Shown: positions 26,427 to 35,565 of the stretch, piece by piece
Numbering within the stretch: position 1 is the stretch's first letter
Layout: the number at the start of each line of letters is the position of its first letter
Made by a program: the position numbers and the translations under genes
Source: Rickettsiales bacterium
Lineage (GTDB): Bacteria > Pseudomonadota > Alphaproteobacteria > Rickettsiales > UBA1997
DNA: 37,636 bases
Assembly (NCBI GenBank): GCA_021298605.1
Contig: JAJTDS010000017.1
Location: 1 to 37,636, forward strand
Direction of reading: 5' to 3'
The notes under the pieces: model-generated
Database searches by the model: none
What the model saw: only the letters and a program-made list of their open reading frames with translations
What the model was told of the DNA's origin: nothing

Positions 26427-27197
26427 ATGAATCAAAAAATTTTAATTATAATACCAGCAAGGCTTGCCTCTACTCGTTTGCCAAATAAACCGCTTGCGGA
26501 TATAGGCGGAAAGCCAATGATTGCAAGGGTTTATGAAAGAGCGATAGCATCAAAAGTTGGTGATGTTTTGATTGCTTGCGATGGCGAGGAAATTGCCAAT
26601 ATTGCCAGAAATATTGGTGCAAATTTTGTCATTACTGACCCTAATTTACCTTCTGGCACCGATAGAATTTACAATGCCTATAAGGTTTTTATAGAAAAAA
26701 ATAATCTTCATAATCAATATCAAGTAATCATTAATTTACAGGGCGATTTACCAATCATTGAGAGCCAATCTATTGTCGATGTTGCAAATTTAGCTCTTAA
26801 TAGTAGTTGTGATATTGCCACTATTGCTTCCAGAATTAATAATTATGAAGAAGTTATTAACCCTAATATTGTTAAAATTGCCATAGCGAATTTAGAGCAT
26901 AATATTGGCGAGGCATTATATTTTTCTAGGGCTCCAATTCCTTATCAACAAAGCAAAATAATCAATTTTGGCGATTATTTTCATCATATTGGAATTTATG
27001 GCTATAAAATTACAGCATTAGAAAATTTTATCAAATTGCCTCCATCTAAACTGGAAAAAAGAGAAAGCCTTGAGCAGTTGCGAGCCCTTGAAAATAAAAT
27101 GAGCATAATGGTAAAAATTGTTGATAGTCATCCATTATCAGTTGATACCGAGGATGATCTACTCAAAGCTAGGGCCTTATGTATTGATAAAAGATAA
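26427..27197 (+). CDS. kdsB: 3-deoxy-manno-octulosonate cytidylyltransferase
   Basis: KdsB activates Kdo as CMP-Kdo for addition to lipid A. The 256-residue protein has IIPARLASTRLPNKPLADIG (nucleotide-binding) at the N-terminus, PSGTDRIYNAY, VIINLQGDLPII with the metal-binding Asp, HHIGIYGYK and LEKRESLEQLRALEN near the C-terminus, all family hallmarks. Length is typical. Together with lptD, lptF and lptG it shows that the organism makes Kdo-containing lipopolysaccharide. Confidence 0.96.
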   Translation: MNQKILIIIPARLASTRLPNKPLADIGGKPMIARVYERAIASKVGDVLIACDGEEIANIARNIGANFVITDPNLPSGTDRIYNAYKVFIEKNNLHNQYQVIINLQGDLPIIESQSIVDVANLALNSSCDIATIASRINNYEEVINPNIVKIAIANLEHNIGEALYFSRAPIPYQQSKIINFGDYFHHIGIYGYKITALENFIKLPPSKLEKRESLEQLRALENKMSIMVKIVDSHPLSVDTEDDLLKARALCIDKR

Positions 27198-27208
27198 TCA
27201 TCTAAAAA

Positions 27209-27676
27209 ATGGAAAGCAAAAAAATCATCAAGATTAAAAAATCAAATTTAATTGGTTGGCAAGAATGGTTTGCGATTCCAGATTTATCAATAACCGCTAT
27301 TAAAGGCAAGATCGACACAGGAGCAAAAACATCAGCAATGCATAGTGAGGATCTTAGATTTTACAGGGTTAGAGAGCAAGAATGGGTTGAGTTTAAAATT
27401 TATCCTGCTAAAAAAATTAATCAACCAGCAGTAATTTGTAAGGCACCAATCTTAGAATATCGCTCAATTTCAGATTCAGGGGGCAGAAGAGAAATTAGAC
27501 CAATTATTGTAATTGAAATTTCTATCAATAATTTAAAAGTTCCAATTGAGTTGAGTTTAACTAATCGTGCCACAATGAGCTTTGATTTATTGATTGGTAG
27601 AGATGCAATTAAGAAAATGAAAATGTTGGTTAACCCATCTAAATCTTTTATTCAGGGTCGTTTATCAAATAATTAA
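27209..27676 (+). CDS. RimK-associated retropepsin-like (putative ATP-dependent zinc) protease
   Basis: The 155-residue protein matches the small family (PF05618/COG4067 type) annotated as ATP-dependent zinc protease and often encoded near rimK. The aspartic protease-like motif is KIDTGAKTSAMHS near residue 36, preceded by IGWQEWFAIPDL. GGRREIRPIIVIE and FDLLIGRDAIKK, the second hydrophobic-hydrophobic-Gly motif, follow, as in pepsin-like folds. rimK itself is not in the window. Gaps to kdsB and argJ are 11 and 9 bases. The biological substrate is unknown to me. Confidence 0.82.
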   Translation: MESKKIIKIKKSNLIGWQEWFAIPDLSITAIKGKIDTGAKTSAMHSEDLRFYRVREQEWVEFKIYPAKKINQPAVICKAPILEYRSISDSGGRREIRPIIVIEISINNLKVPIELSLTNRATMSFDLLIGRDAIKKMKMLVNPSKSFIQGRLSNN

Positions 27677-27685
27677 TTAAATAAA

Positions 27686-28984
27686 ATGAATCAATTAAAA
27701 TCTGAACCAAAAATTGCCACACAAAAAATTGCCACACAAAAAATTTCTATCGGAGGCATGAAAATAGCCACTATAAATTGTGGTATAAAATATAAAAATC
27801 GCGATGATTTATTGTTGGTAATTTTTGAAAAACCAGTGGCGGTAGCTGGATTATTTACCACTTCAACTATGATTGCATCTCCTGCTGTTCATTGTCGCAA
27901 TATTCTTAATCATCGTAAAGCAAAAGCTTTGATAGTAAATGCAGGAAATGCTAATGCTTTTACGGGGGAAATTGGTGAAAAAATCGTTGCCAAAACGGTT
28001 AAAAAAATTACTTCCTCACTAAATTGCTCTACAAATGAAGTATTTGTTAGCTCTACGGGAGTAATTGGCGAAATATTCGATGTTAATTTAATTACACAAA
28101 AAATTGACGAAATGATTTTGCAAGCAAATGATGATGAATCAATGATTATTAAGGCTTCAAAGGCAATTATGACCACTGACACTAAAATGAAATTAGTGCA
28201 GAAAAAATGCTTAATTGATTCGCAAGAGGTTAATATTATAGGCTTTGCTAAGGGTTCAGGAATGATTGCTCCCAATATGGCAACAATGCTTGGTTATATT
28301 TTTACTGATGCCAATATTTCAAGCGATGTTTTGCAAGAAATTTTTGATGATATTGTTGAAAAAAGCTTTAATTCAATAACTGTTGATTCCGATCAATCAA
28401 CCAACGATACAGTTCTTGCCTTTGCAACCGCAACCGCTAAACATAATTTTATTGATAATGCAAAAAATAAATCACTTGCTAATTTTAGAATAGCAATGGA
28501 AGAGTTATCAATTGAATTGGCTAAAATGATAGTTATTGACGGTGAGGGTGCTAAAAAGCTGATTGAAATCAATGTTATTAATGCAACAAATTATCAACAG
28601 GCTAAAATGGTGGCAATGGCAATTGCTAACTCTCCTTTGGTAAAAAGTGCTATGGCGGCCGCCGACCCTAATTGGGGAAGGATTATTATGGCAATTGGTA
28701 AATCAACAAATGATATTTCTCAACAGCAAATCAAAGTTAAAATTGGCGATTTCTTGATTGCCGAGAATGGCTCTAAAATCAATGATTACAACGAAGAAAA
28801 TGTCCATCAATATCTTAAAAAAGAAGAGGTAAAAATTATTATTGATCTAGGGGTTAATAAAACACAAGAAATAAAAAATATTTCCGCCTCTCAAACTATG
28901 AAGCAAGATCTTTATTCTGCTATTGTTTGGGGCTGTGATCTCAATGAAGAATATGTTAAAATCAACAAAGATTATCGTAGCTAA
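27686..28984 (+). CDS. argJ: Bifunctional ornithine acetyltransferase / N-acetylglutamate synthase
   Basis: ArgJ moves the acetyl group from N-acetylornithine to glutamate in the cyclic arginine pathway. The 432-residue precursor cleaves itself at Ala199-Thr200 in PNMATMLGYIFTDA; Thr200 is the nucleophile. VVNAGNANAFTG-type (IVNAGNANAFTG), VSSTGVIGE, KGSGMIAPN and AAADPNWGRI motifs are intact. The alphaproteobacterial-type N-terminus is present. Residues 11-20 are a duplicated ATQKI-ATQKI. No other arg gene is nearby. The stop overlaps the trpD start as TAATG. Confidence 0.95.
   Translation: MNQLKSEPKIATQKIATQKISIGGMKIATINCGIKYKNRDDLLLVIFEKPVAVAGLFTTSTMIASPAVHCRNILNHRKAKALIVNAGNANAFTGEIGEKIVAKTVKKITSSLNCSTNEVFVSSTGVIGEIFDVNLITQKIDEMILQANDDESMIIKASKAIMTTDTKMKLVQKKCLIDSQEVNIIGFAKGSGMIAPNMATMLGYIFTDANISSDVLQEIFDDIVEKSFNSITVDSDQSTNDTVLAFATATAKHNFIDNAKNKSLANFRIAMEELSIELAKMIVIDGEGAKKLIEINVINATNYQQAKMVAMAIANSPLVKSAMAAADPNWGRIIMAIGKSTNDISQQQIKVKIGDFLIAENGSKINDYNEENVHQYLKKEEVKIIIDLGVNKTQEIKNISASQTMKQDLYSAIVWGCDLNEEYVKINKDYRS
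27716..27745 (+). repeat. 15-base perfect tandem duplication in argJ
   Basis: GCCACACAAAAAATT occurs twice in a row, encoding ATQKI twice at residues 11-20 of ArgJ. It is in frame and lies in the variable N-terminal leader ahead of the conserved fold, so it is unlikely to harm function. Confidence 0.9.
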
Positions 28985-29997
28985 TGACTACTATTTTTAA
29001 CGGTTACAATTTAGAAAAGATTGATTCCAATAAATTTACTGAAATTTTTACTCAAATTTTAGAGCAGAAATTTTCTGATGATAAAATAATGGAAATTTTA
29101 TTAATCGTTAATAATTTGCAATATCCTGTTGAGGCAATGATTGGAGCTTTTAATGCCCTTAAGCATAAAATGTTAAAAATTAGTGTAAGCGATAATTTAT
29201 TGTCACAAACCATTGATTTATGTGGAACGGGCGGTGATTGTCTCAATAGTTTTAATATTTCAACTGCCACTGCTTTTGTTGTTGCTTCTTGTGGGGTAAA
29301 AGTGGCGAAAAATGGCAATCGAGCTTCATCTTCTAAATCTGGCTCTGCGGATATCTTTGAAATTTTAAATGTTGAATTTGCTAAAGATGAAGAGTCAATA
29401 ATATCAAGTCTTGAAAATAATAATTTAGTTTTTTTATTTGCTCCATATTTTCATCAAAGTCTTAAAAATATTGCTCCGATTCGTAAATTAATCAAACAGC
29501 CGACTATTTTCAATTATTTAGGTCCTTTGCTAAACCCATTGCAAGTTGATAAACAAATAATTGGGGTGGCAAATGTAAATATGATAGAAAAAATGTCGCA
29601 AGTAATTATTTCGCAAAATATATTGCAAAAAGAAGTTTATTTTGTTAATGGTAACGATGGAATGGATGAAATAACCCTTACAGACAACTCGCAGATTGTA
29701 AAATTAATCAATGGCAATATCAAAAAAGAAGTGTTTAATCCAACTGATTTTGGATTTGAAAAGGTTGATATAGTTGATTTGATAGGCGGTAGCCCTGAAT
29801 ATAATGCCAAAGCATTGATAGATTTACTTGATGGTAAAAAATCTCCCTACCGCAATATTGTTGCAATTAATAGTGCCTTAGCTCTAATTTTAGCAAAAAA
29901 GGCAAATAATTTTCAAGATGCCATTAAGTTAGTAGAATCAAGCATTGATAATGGTGATGCAAAAAATACACTCACTAAAATGCAAAAAAAGATATAA
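28984..29997 (+). CDS. trpD: Anthranilate phosphoribosyltransferase
   Basis: TrpD joins anthranilate to PRPP in tryptophan synthesis. The 337-residue protein has the PRPP-binding DLCGTGGDCLNSFNIST, then VAKNGNRASSSKSGSADIFE, FLFAPYFHQSLKNIAPIRK, and YLGPLLNPLQVDKQIIGV, all diagnostic. The NGNRASSSKSGSAD loop has Asn-Arg where many relatives have His-Gly/Arg variants, still within the family. No other trp biosynthetic gene is present. It is the last gene of the run that starts with the ABC-2 permease. Confidence 0.95.
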   Translation: MTTIFNGYNLEKIDSNKFTEIFTQILEQKFSDDKIMEILLIVNNLQYPVEAMIGAFNALKHKMLKISVSDNLLSQTIDLCGTGGDCLNSFNISTATAFVVASCGVKVAKNGNRASSSKSGSADIFEILNVEFAKDEESIISSLENNNLVFLFAPYFHQSLKNIAPIRKLIKQPTIFNYLGPLLNPLQVDKQIIGVANVNMIEKMSQVIISQNILQKEVYFVNGNDGMDEITLTDNSQIVKLINGNIKKEVFNPTDFGFEKVDIVDLIGGSPEYNAKALIDLLDGKKSPYRNIVAINSALALILAKKANNFQDAIKLVESSIDNGDAKNTLTKMQKKI

Positions 29998-30052
29998 TGC
30001 GATTAAATCGATCAAGAAAATATTAATTTTATTATTTCTTTTCTTCTTCATT

Positions 30053-30061
30053 CCCCCCCCC
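30053..30061. repeat. Nine-base poly-C tract
   Basis: Nine consecutive C residues in a genome where C is scarce, in the spacer after trpD and four bases before a strong inverted repeat. Upstream, one frame reads like a hydrophobic leader (IKKILILLFLFFFIPPP); downstream a different frame is open to 30227. Such tracts slip during replication. Confidence 0.9.
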
Positions 30062-30064
30062 TTC

Positions 30065-30094
30065 GGCAACAATGGGTTTTAACCCCTTGTTGCC
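30065..30094 (+). terminator. Strong inverted repeat after trpD
   Basis: GGCAACAA, T, GGG, a six-base loop, CCC, C, TTGTTGCC. This gives an 8-bp stem, a single T/C mismatch, a 3-bp stem and the loop TTTTAA. It lies 68 bases after the trpD stop and is by far the most stable hairpin of the spacer. No T tract follows, so it may be a transcript-stabilising or processing element, a factor-aided terminator or a mobile palindromic repeat instead. Confidence 0.5.
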
Positions 30095-30227
30095 ATATAG
30101 TCAGATTGCTAAAAAACCTAATAGCAAAAATATTGGTAAAAATTTAGTTTTATCAATATTTAGCGAAATAAAGAAAATGGGTTATGATTATATTTTTTAT
30201 TATATTAGGCAGAATAAAATCTTGTAG
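30072..30227 (+). CDS. Possible 51-residue small protein of unknown function
   Basis: An ATG inside the hairpin opens a 51-codon frame, MGFNPLLPYSQIAKKPNS... ending ...YYIRQNKIL. The composition is protein-like, with an amphipathic stretch NLVLSIFSEIKKMGYDYIF, and it is longer than most chance frames in this AT-rich spacer. There is no Shine-Dalgarno sequence and no family I recognise. It may be a remnant whose upstream part lies in another frame before the nine-C tract. Confidence 0.2.
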   Translation: MGFNPLLPYSQIAKKPNSKNIGKNLVLSIFSEIKKMGYDYIFYYIRQNKIL

Positions 30228-30317
30228 CTTAGAATCTTGAGAATTTTTTCACTTTGCTAATTAAAGCAAGAAGAAGTAAGGAGATAAGAGGTTGTGGTAA
30301 AATGCTTAAATTATGCC
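30228..30317. other. Remainder of the trpD to tRNA-Leu spacer
   Basis: The 361-base gap from 29998 to 30358 holds the poly-C tract, the hairpin, the weak small frame and the tRNA promoter, listed separately. The remaining 90 bases here show only a short stem, TTGCT with AGCAA, at about 30262-30277 and nothing else I can support. Confidence 0.5.
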
Positions 30318-30347
30318 TTGACTTATAGGAGTTTTTAATTTTATAAT
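30318..30347 (+). promoter_or_regulatory. Sigma-70-type promoter of tRNA-Leu
   Basis: TTGACT at 30318-30323 and a perfect TATAAT at 30342-30347 are separated by 18 bases. The tRNA 5' end lies 12 bases after the -10 box. It is the best promoter match I found in the window, as expected for a stable RNA gene. Confidence 0.75.
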
Positions 30348-30358
30348 TTTATTTATTT

Positions 30359-30444
30359 GCCTCTGTGGCGGAATTGGTAGACGCGATAGACTCAAAATCT
30401 ATTATCTATTAGATGTGTCAGTTCGAGTCTGACCAGAGGTACCA
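30359..30444 (+). tRNA. tRNA-Leu (anticodon CAA)
   Basis: The acceptor arm pairs GCCTCTG with CAGAGGT, followed by A and an encoded CCA. The D-loop region GGCGGAATTGGTAGACGC is typical of leucine tRNAs. The anticodon stem ATAGA/TCTAT encloses the loop CTCAAAA, giving anticodon CAA for UUG codons. A long variable arm (class II) and a T-arm GTCAG-TTCGAGT-CTGAC follow. It reads UNN codons, so its A37 should be a MiaA substrate. Confidence 0.97.
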
Positions 30445-30493
30445 CAAAATTATTTATTTAAACTGTGTTTCACCGCATTTAACTATCTTTCTT

Positions 30494-31339
30494 ATGGATA
30501 TTCAATTATTGCCATTATTAGAAAATAACTTCTTTGAAAATAATTTTTTTAAGGCATTGATAATGGGTCTAATAGAGGGAATAACCGAATTTATCCCTGT
30601 TTCTTCAACCGCTCATTTGCTGATTGCTTCCTATATTATTAATTTTAATTCAATAAAAAATCAACTTTTTGAAATCGTTATTCAATTTGGTGCAATATTA
30701 GCAATTGCAATAGTTTATCGACATAAAATTTTTGATATTATTAAAGATATTCATAAAAATTCTCATAATCAAAAATTTGTAATAAATATTATTATTGCCT
30801 TTGTACCTGCGATTTTACTGGGATTGTTTCTTCATAAATTTATCAAAGCTTACTTATTTAGCCCTTTGATAATAGGTTATGCAATGCTTATTGGTGGTTT
30901 TATAATTTTAATTGTTGAGAAGTTGTATCAAAAAAATATCTCAAAACATAAAGAGTTGCAAGAAATTAATATCAAATCTTCGCTATCAATAGGCTTATTT
31001 CAGTGTTTAGCAATGATACCGGGGGTTTCGAGATCTGGAGCAACCATAATTGGAGCAATGCTTCTTGGTGTTAGTAGGGCGAAAGCAACTGAATTTTCTT
31101 TTTTTCTAGCAATTCCAACCATTTTTTCTGCCTCCATCTTCGATTTATATAAAAATTATCAAGATCTAACCCTTGAAAATATTGAGCTGATTGTTTTTGG
31201 TAGTGTAATTGCATTTTTGTCAAGTTTAATAGTAATAAAATGGCTAATTTCATTTGTTGCAAAAAATAATTTTATAATTTTTGCCATTTATCGCATTATT
31301 ATTGGCGGTTTAATAATATTAATCATATCGCTCAAATAA
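30494..31339 (+). CDS. uppP: Undecaprenyl-diphosphatase UppP (BacA)
   Basis: UppP dephosphorylates undecaprenyl diphosphate so the lipid carrier can be reused for peptidoglycan and LPS. The membrane protein has the signatures MGLIEGITEFIPVSSTAHL near the N-terminus and MIPGVSRSGATIIGAMLLG near residue 180, with about seven to eight hydrophobic helices. I place the start at the ATG at 30494 (281 residues): a longer frame beginning at 30413 would overlap the tRNA-Leu and adds residues with no family match. lptF follows after 5 bases. Confidence 0.95.
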   Translation: MDIQLLPLLENNFFENNFFKALIMGLIEGITEFIPVSSTAHLLIASYIINFNSIKNQLFEIVIQFGAILAIAIVYRHKIFDIIKDIHKNSHNQKFVINIIIAFVPAILLGLFLHKFIKAYLFSPLIIGYAMLIGGFIILIVEKLYQKNISKHKELQEINIKSSLSIGLFQCLAMIPGVSRSGATIIGAMLLGVSRAKATEFSFFLAIPTIFSASIFDLYKNYQDLTLENIELIVFGSVIAFLSSLIVIKWLISFVAKNNFIIFAIYRIIIGGLIILIISLK

Positions 31340-31344
31340 AATTA

Positions 31345-32442
31345 ATGATAACTAAAATTTATCAAAGATACATTATTCATAATCTTATGCTAAGTTTTTT
31401 GGCGATAATTTTTGTTTTTATTGCCTTAATTTGGTTTAGTAAAATTGCTGTCTTTATTCGATATATAACAGAAAACGGTATTGCTCTTGTTGATTTATGG
31501 AAAATGTTTTTGTTGATATTGCCTAAATTATTGTTGTTTGGTGCTCCAATTAGTTTATTTATAGCCACCCTAATGACCTATCAAAAATTTAGTCGCAATA
31601 ATGAAATCACCATTCTTAAAAATAGTGGTTTAAGTAGGTTTAAAATAGCATTGCCAGCATTATTTATTGGTTTATTATTCACTATTTTCTCTTTTTATTT
31701 ATCTTTTTATCTAATTCCATTTGCCAATAAGGAACTAAAAATATCTAGGCTTAATTTACAAAATAACTATTTTAAATTTAAGGTTAACCCTAAGACTTTT
31801 GAGCAATTCAAAAAAATTACTATTTATACTAAATTTCAAGATAAAAGAAATCGACTTTACGGAATATTGATTCACGACCAAAGATCTGTTAATAATATCC
31901 TAACTATCACTGCGGAAACCGGTAAAATTATTGCAGAAAAGTCAATGATTTTGCTTGAAATGAATAATGGCTCGATTCAAAGATTTAATCCAACCACTCA
32001 AAAATCAGATATATTATATTTTGAGGAATATATTTTGAATCTTACAGAAAACAATAGCGACAATAATAATCAAATAAGATGGAAGCCACAAGAAAGGTAT
32101 TTGCTAGAATTAGTTAGCCCCACTCACATTCTAAGTGATTCAGAAAAGTCAGAATATAACATTGAAATTTATCAAAGATTTCTTTACCCGTTATTTGCAC
32201 TTTTTCTTGTTATGATTGCTTTATTTTTTATTCTGCAAGAAAACTTTACTCGCCATGGAGGCCTAAAAAACATAGCAGGGGCAACATTATTTGCTATGTT
32301 GTTTTTAATTGTTAATATTACCATAACAGATATCGTAATATCTTTTGATAAAATAATAAATATATTGTTAATTAATATTGGAATAGTTGTTTTGTATATA
32401 TTTTTCAGCTATTTATATCGAAAATTTTTATCTCACTTGTAA
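31345..32442 (+). CDS. lptF: LPS export ABC permease LptF
   Basis: LptF is one of the two inner-membrane subunits that, with LptG and the ATPase LptB, extract LPS and pass it to LptC/A/D. The 365-residue protein has the YjgP/YjgQ pattern: one N-terminal helix, two more before residue 110 (YQKFSRNNEITILKNSGLSRF is the coupling segment), a periplasmic beta-jellyroll, and three C-terminal helices. The coupling motif EITILKNSG lies between helices 2 and 3 as expected. It is adjacent to lptG, 6 bases on. Confidence 0.92.
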   Translation: MITKIYQRYIIHNLMLSFLAIIFVFIALIWFSKIAVFIRYITENGIALVDLWKMFLLILPKLLLFGAPISLFIATLMTYQKFSRNNEITILKNSGLSRFKIALPALFIGLLFTIFSFYLSFYLIPFANKELKISRLNLQNNYFKFKVNPKTFEQFKKITIYTKFQDKRNRLYGILIHDQRSVNNILTITAETGKIIAEKSMILLEMNNGSIQRFNPTTQKSDILYFEEYILNLTENNSDNNNQIRWKPQERYLLELVSPTHILSDSEKSEYNIEIYQRFLYPLFALFLVMIALFFILQENFTRHGGLKNIAGATLFAMLFLIVNITITDIVISFDKIINILLINIGIVVLYIFFSYLYRKFLSHL

Positions 32443-32448
32443 GTTAAA

Positions 32449-33558
32449 ATGTTTATTAAATTAATTAATCGTTATTTAATCAAAAGTTTTTTAGTTAGAT
32501 TTTTGCAAATTTTAGTTGCTTGTTTCTTTTTAGGTTCTCTTATTGGGCTAATCGAAATTTTTGAAAAGGCAAGAGAAGTAAACTTATCTATTTTTAAAAC
32601 ATTTTTGCTCGCCATCATCAGTAGTGTTAGGTTTGTTGATGAATTTTCTTCTTCAATAATTCTTTTATCCGCAATTGCTACTTTATTTACTCTTGCTAGT
32701 AAGAGCGAAATAACTGCAATTCGCAATAGTAGTTTTTCATTGTGGGCTATTATTGAGCCAATTGCGGTAACGTCATTTTTAATTGGAATATTTTGGATAA
32801 CATTATTTGCTTCATTAAATAGTTTTGCGATCAATAAGTTAAGAGAGCTTGAGAATGTTAGTCTTAAGAAGGAATCTAAAAATATTATTGAATTTTCAGG
32901 AGGGGTGTGGATAAAGCAAGTCAATCTTGAAAATCAAAATGAAGAAATATTGATAAAAATGGAGAAGGTAGATCCTGAGAATCTTTCTTTTATTAATGTT
33001 AGTTTTTGGTTCTTTGATGGGGATGGTATTTTTTATAAAAAAATTGATGCTAAAGAGGTTTTTTTTAAACAAGATCAATGGTTTATAAAAGATGCAATAA
33101 TTAATGGTAATAATTTGATTAATAAAAAAGTATTACAAATCAATATCAAAACTAATATTCAGGAAAGCTTTATCAACAATATTATACGAAATAATTTTCA
33201 GGATGTAAAATTATTTACCATCTTTGAATTGCCTCAAATTATCAGAGAACTTAATAATGAAGGCATTTCCTCTTTAAAATTTAGGGTTCGATATCATCAC
33301 TTATTAACCAGACCGCTAATATTTGCGATTATGTCAATTATAGCAGGTTTTTTTGCAATTAATCATATTCGCAATCAAAAAGCCTTTATGATGATTTTTT
33401 TAGGAGTTTTAACAGGGGTGGGGCTTTATATTTTTGATAATATAGCGGTTACTCTCGGTTCTGCTGGCTTGATTTCAGTTATTTCAGCAAGCTGGATTAT
33501 GATGATGATTTATTTCTCAATAGCTGTTTTGTTGATTTTTTACAAAGAAAAATTCTAA
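32449..33558 (+). CDS. lptG: LPS export ABC permease LptG
   Basis: LptG pairs with LptF in the LPS extractor. The 369-residue protein has the same layout: helix near residues 15-33, two helices at about 60-115 with the coupling segment SKSEITAIRNSSFSLW, a periplasmic jellyroll (residues of about 140-270), then three C-terminal helices. LKFRVRYHHLLTRPLIFAIMSI is the family segment before helix 4. Order uppP-lptF-lptG with gaps of 5 and 6 bases implies one transcript, possibly shared with the tRNA promoter. Confidence 0.92.
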   Translation: MFIKLINRYLIKSFLVRFLQILVACFFLGSLIGLIEIFEKAREVNLSIFKTFLLAIISSVRFVDEFSSSIILLSAIATLFTLASKSEITAIRNSSFSLWAIIEPIAVTSFLIGIFWITLFASLNSFAINKLRELENVSLKKESKNIIEFSGGVWIKQVNLENQNEEILIKMEKVDPENLSFINVSFWFFDGDGIFYKKIDAKEVFFKQDQWFIKDAIINGNNLINKKVLQINIKTNIQESFINNIIRNNFQDVKLFTIFELPQIIRELNNEGISSLKFRVRYHHLLTRPLIFAIMSIIAGFFAINHIRNQKAFMMIFLGVLTGVGLYIFDNIAVTLGSAGLISVISASWIMMMIYFSIAVLLIFYKEKF

Positions 33559-33636
33559 AAAATAATAAAATATTTTGCATTATAAAATGATTGATTAAAA
33601 TCTCTTTGTTAAATTAATTTTAAAAACAATTTTTCT

Positions 33637-33666
33637 CCCTTAATTTTCCCCCTTAATTTTCAAGGG
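33637..33666. repeat. Short direct and inverted repeats upstream of carB
   Basis: CCCTTAATTTTC occurs at 33637-33648 and again at 33650-33661. The second copy also forms a small hairpin, CCCTT with AAGGG across a seven-base loop. It lies 31 bases before the truncated carB start and 79 bases after lptG; it could be a weak terminator or simply a scar. Confidence 0.5.
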
Positions 33667-33697
33667 TTAACACATAATATAAGTTGAATGTTTTTTT

Positions 33698-35245
<1,548 letters not shown>

Positions 35246-35565
35246 TGGGGCTTTTGAATCCCCTAACTTTTACTGTAAATTGTGTCGTTATTTTACTTTT
35301 TGGCTCCTTATTGATGCACTCATTATTTTTTTAAATGAATGAGTTGTAAATTGCTCGGCACTTTGTGTCTGGGTCATTCGTCAATATCCACTGCCTCGCC
35401 AAAAAAGAAAATGCCTAACATTTTTTGTGAAAGCGGAAATTGAGCAGTCCTGTAATATATTAATTTCAAGTTTAATTTTTTTCTATTTTTGTAATATTAT
35501 TAAACAATGTTTTAAAGCTTTTTAGGCTTTAATTGAATGTTATTTAACAACTTAAATTTTTTATT
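35246..35565. other. Spacer between carB remnant and thiolase gene
   Basis: These 320 bases hold no coding frame I would support. A small stem, GGGG with CCCC, at 35247-35263 directly follows the carB stop and may be a weak terminator. A second hairpin, ACTCATT with AATGAGT, spans 35318-35344 around a T-rich loop. The stretch 35345-35455 (TTGCTCGGCAC... CACTGCCTCGCC...) is visibly richer in G and C than its surroundings, but I could not fold it into a known RNA. The thiolase start lacks a Shine-Dalgarno sequence. Confidence 0.4.

Noticed and set aside
30413-30493. N-terminal extension of UppP beginning MCQFESDQRYHK
   Set aside because: It overlaps the 3' half of tRNA-Leu and has no family match; the ATG at 30494 gives the normal protein.
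35345-35455. Possible structured RNA in the less AT-rich part of the carB-thiolase spacer
   Set aside because: I could not draw a convincing conserved fold or match it to a known RNA family by eye.
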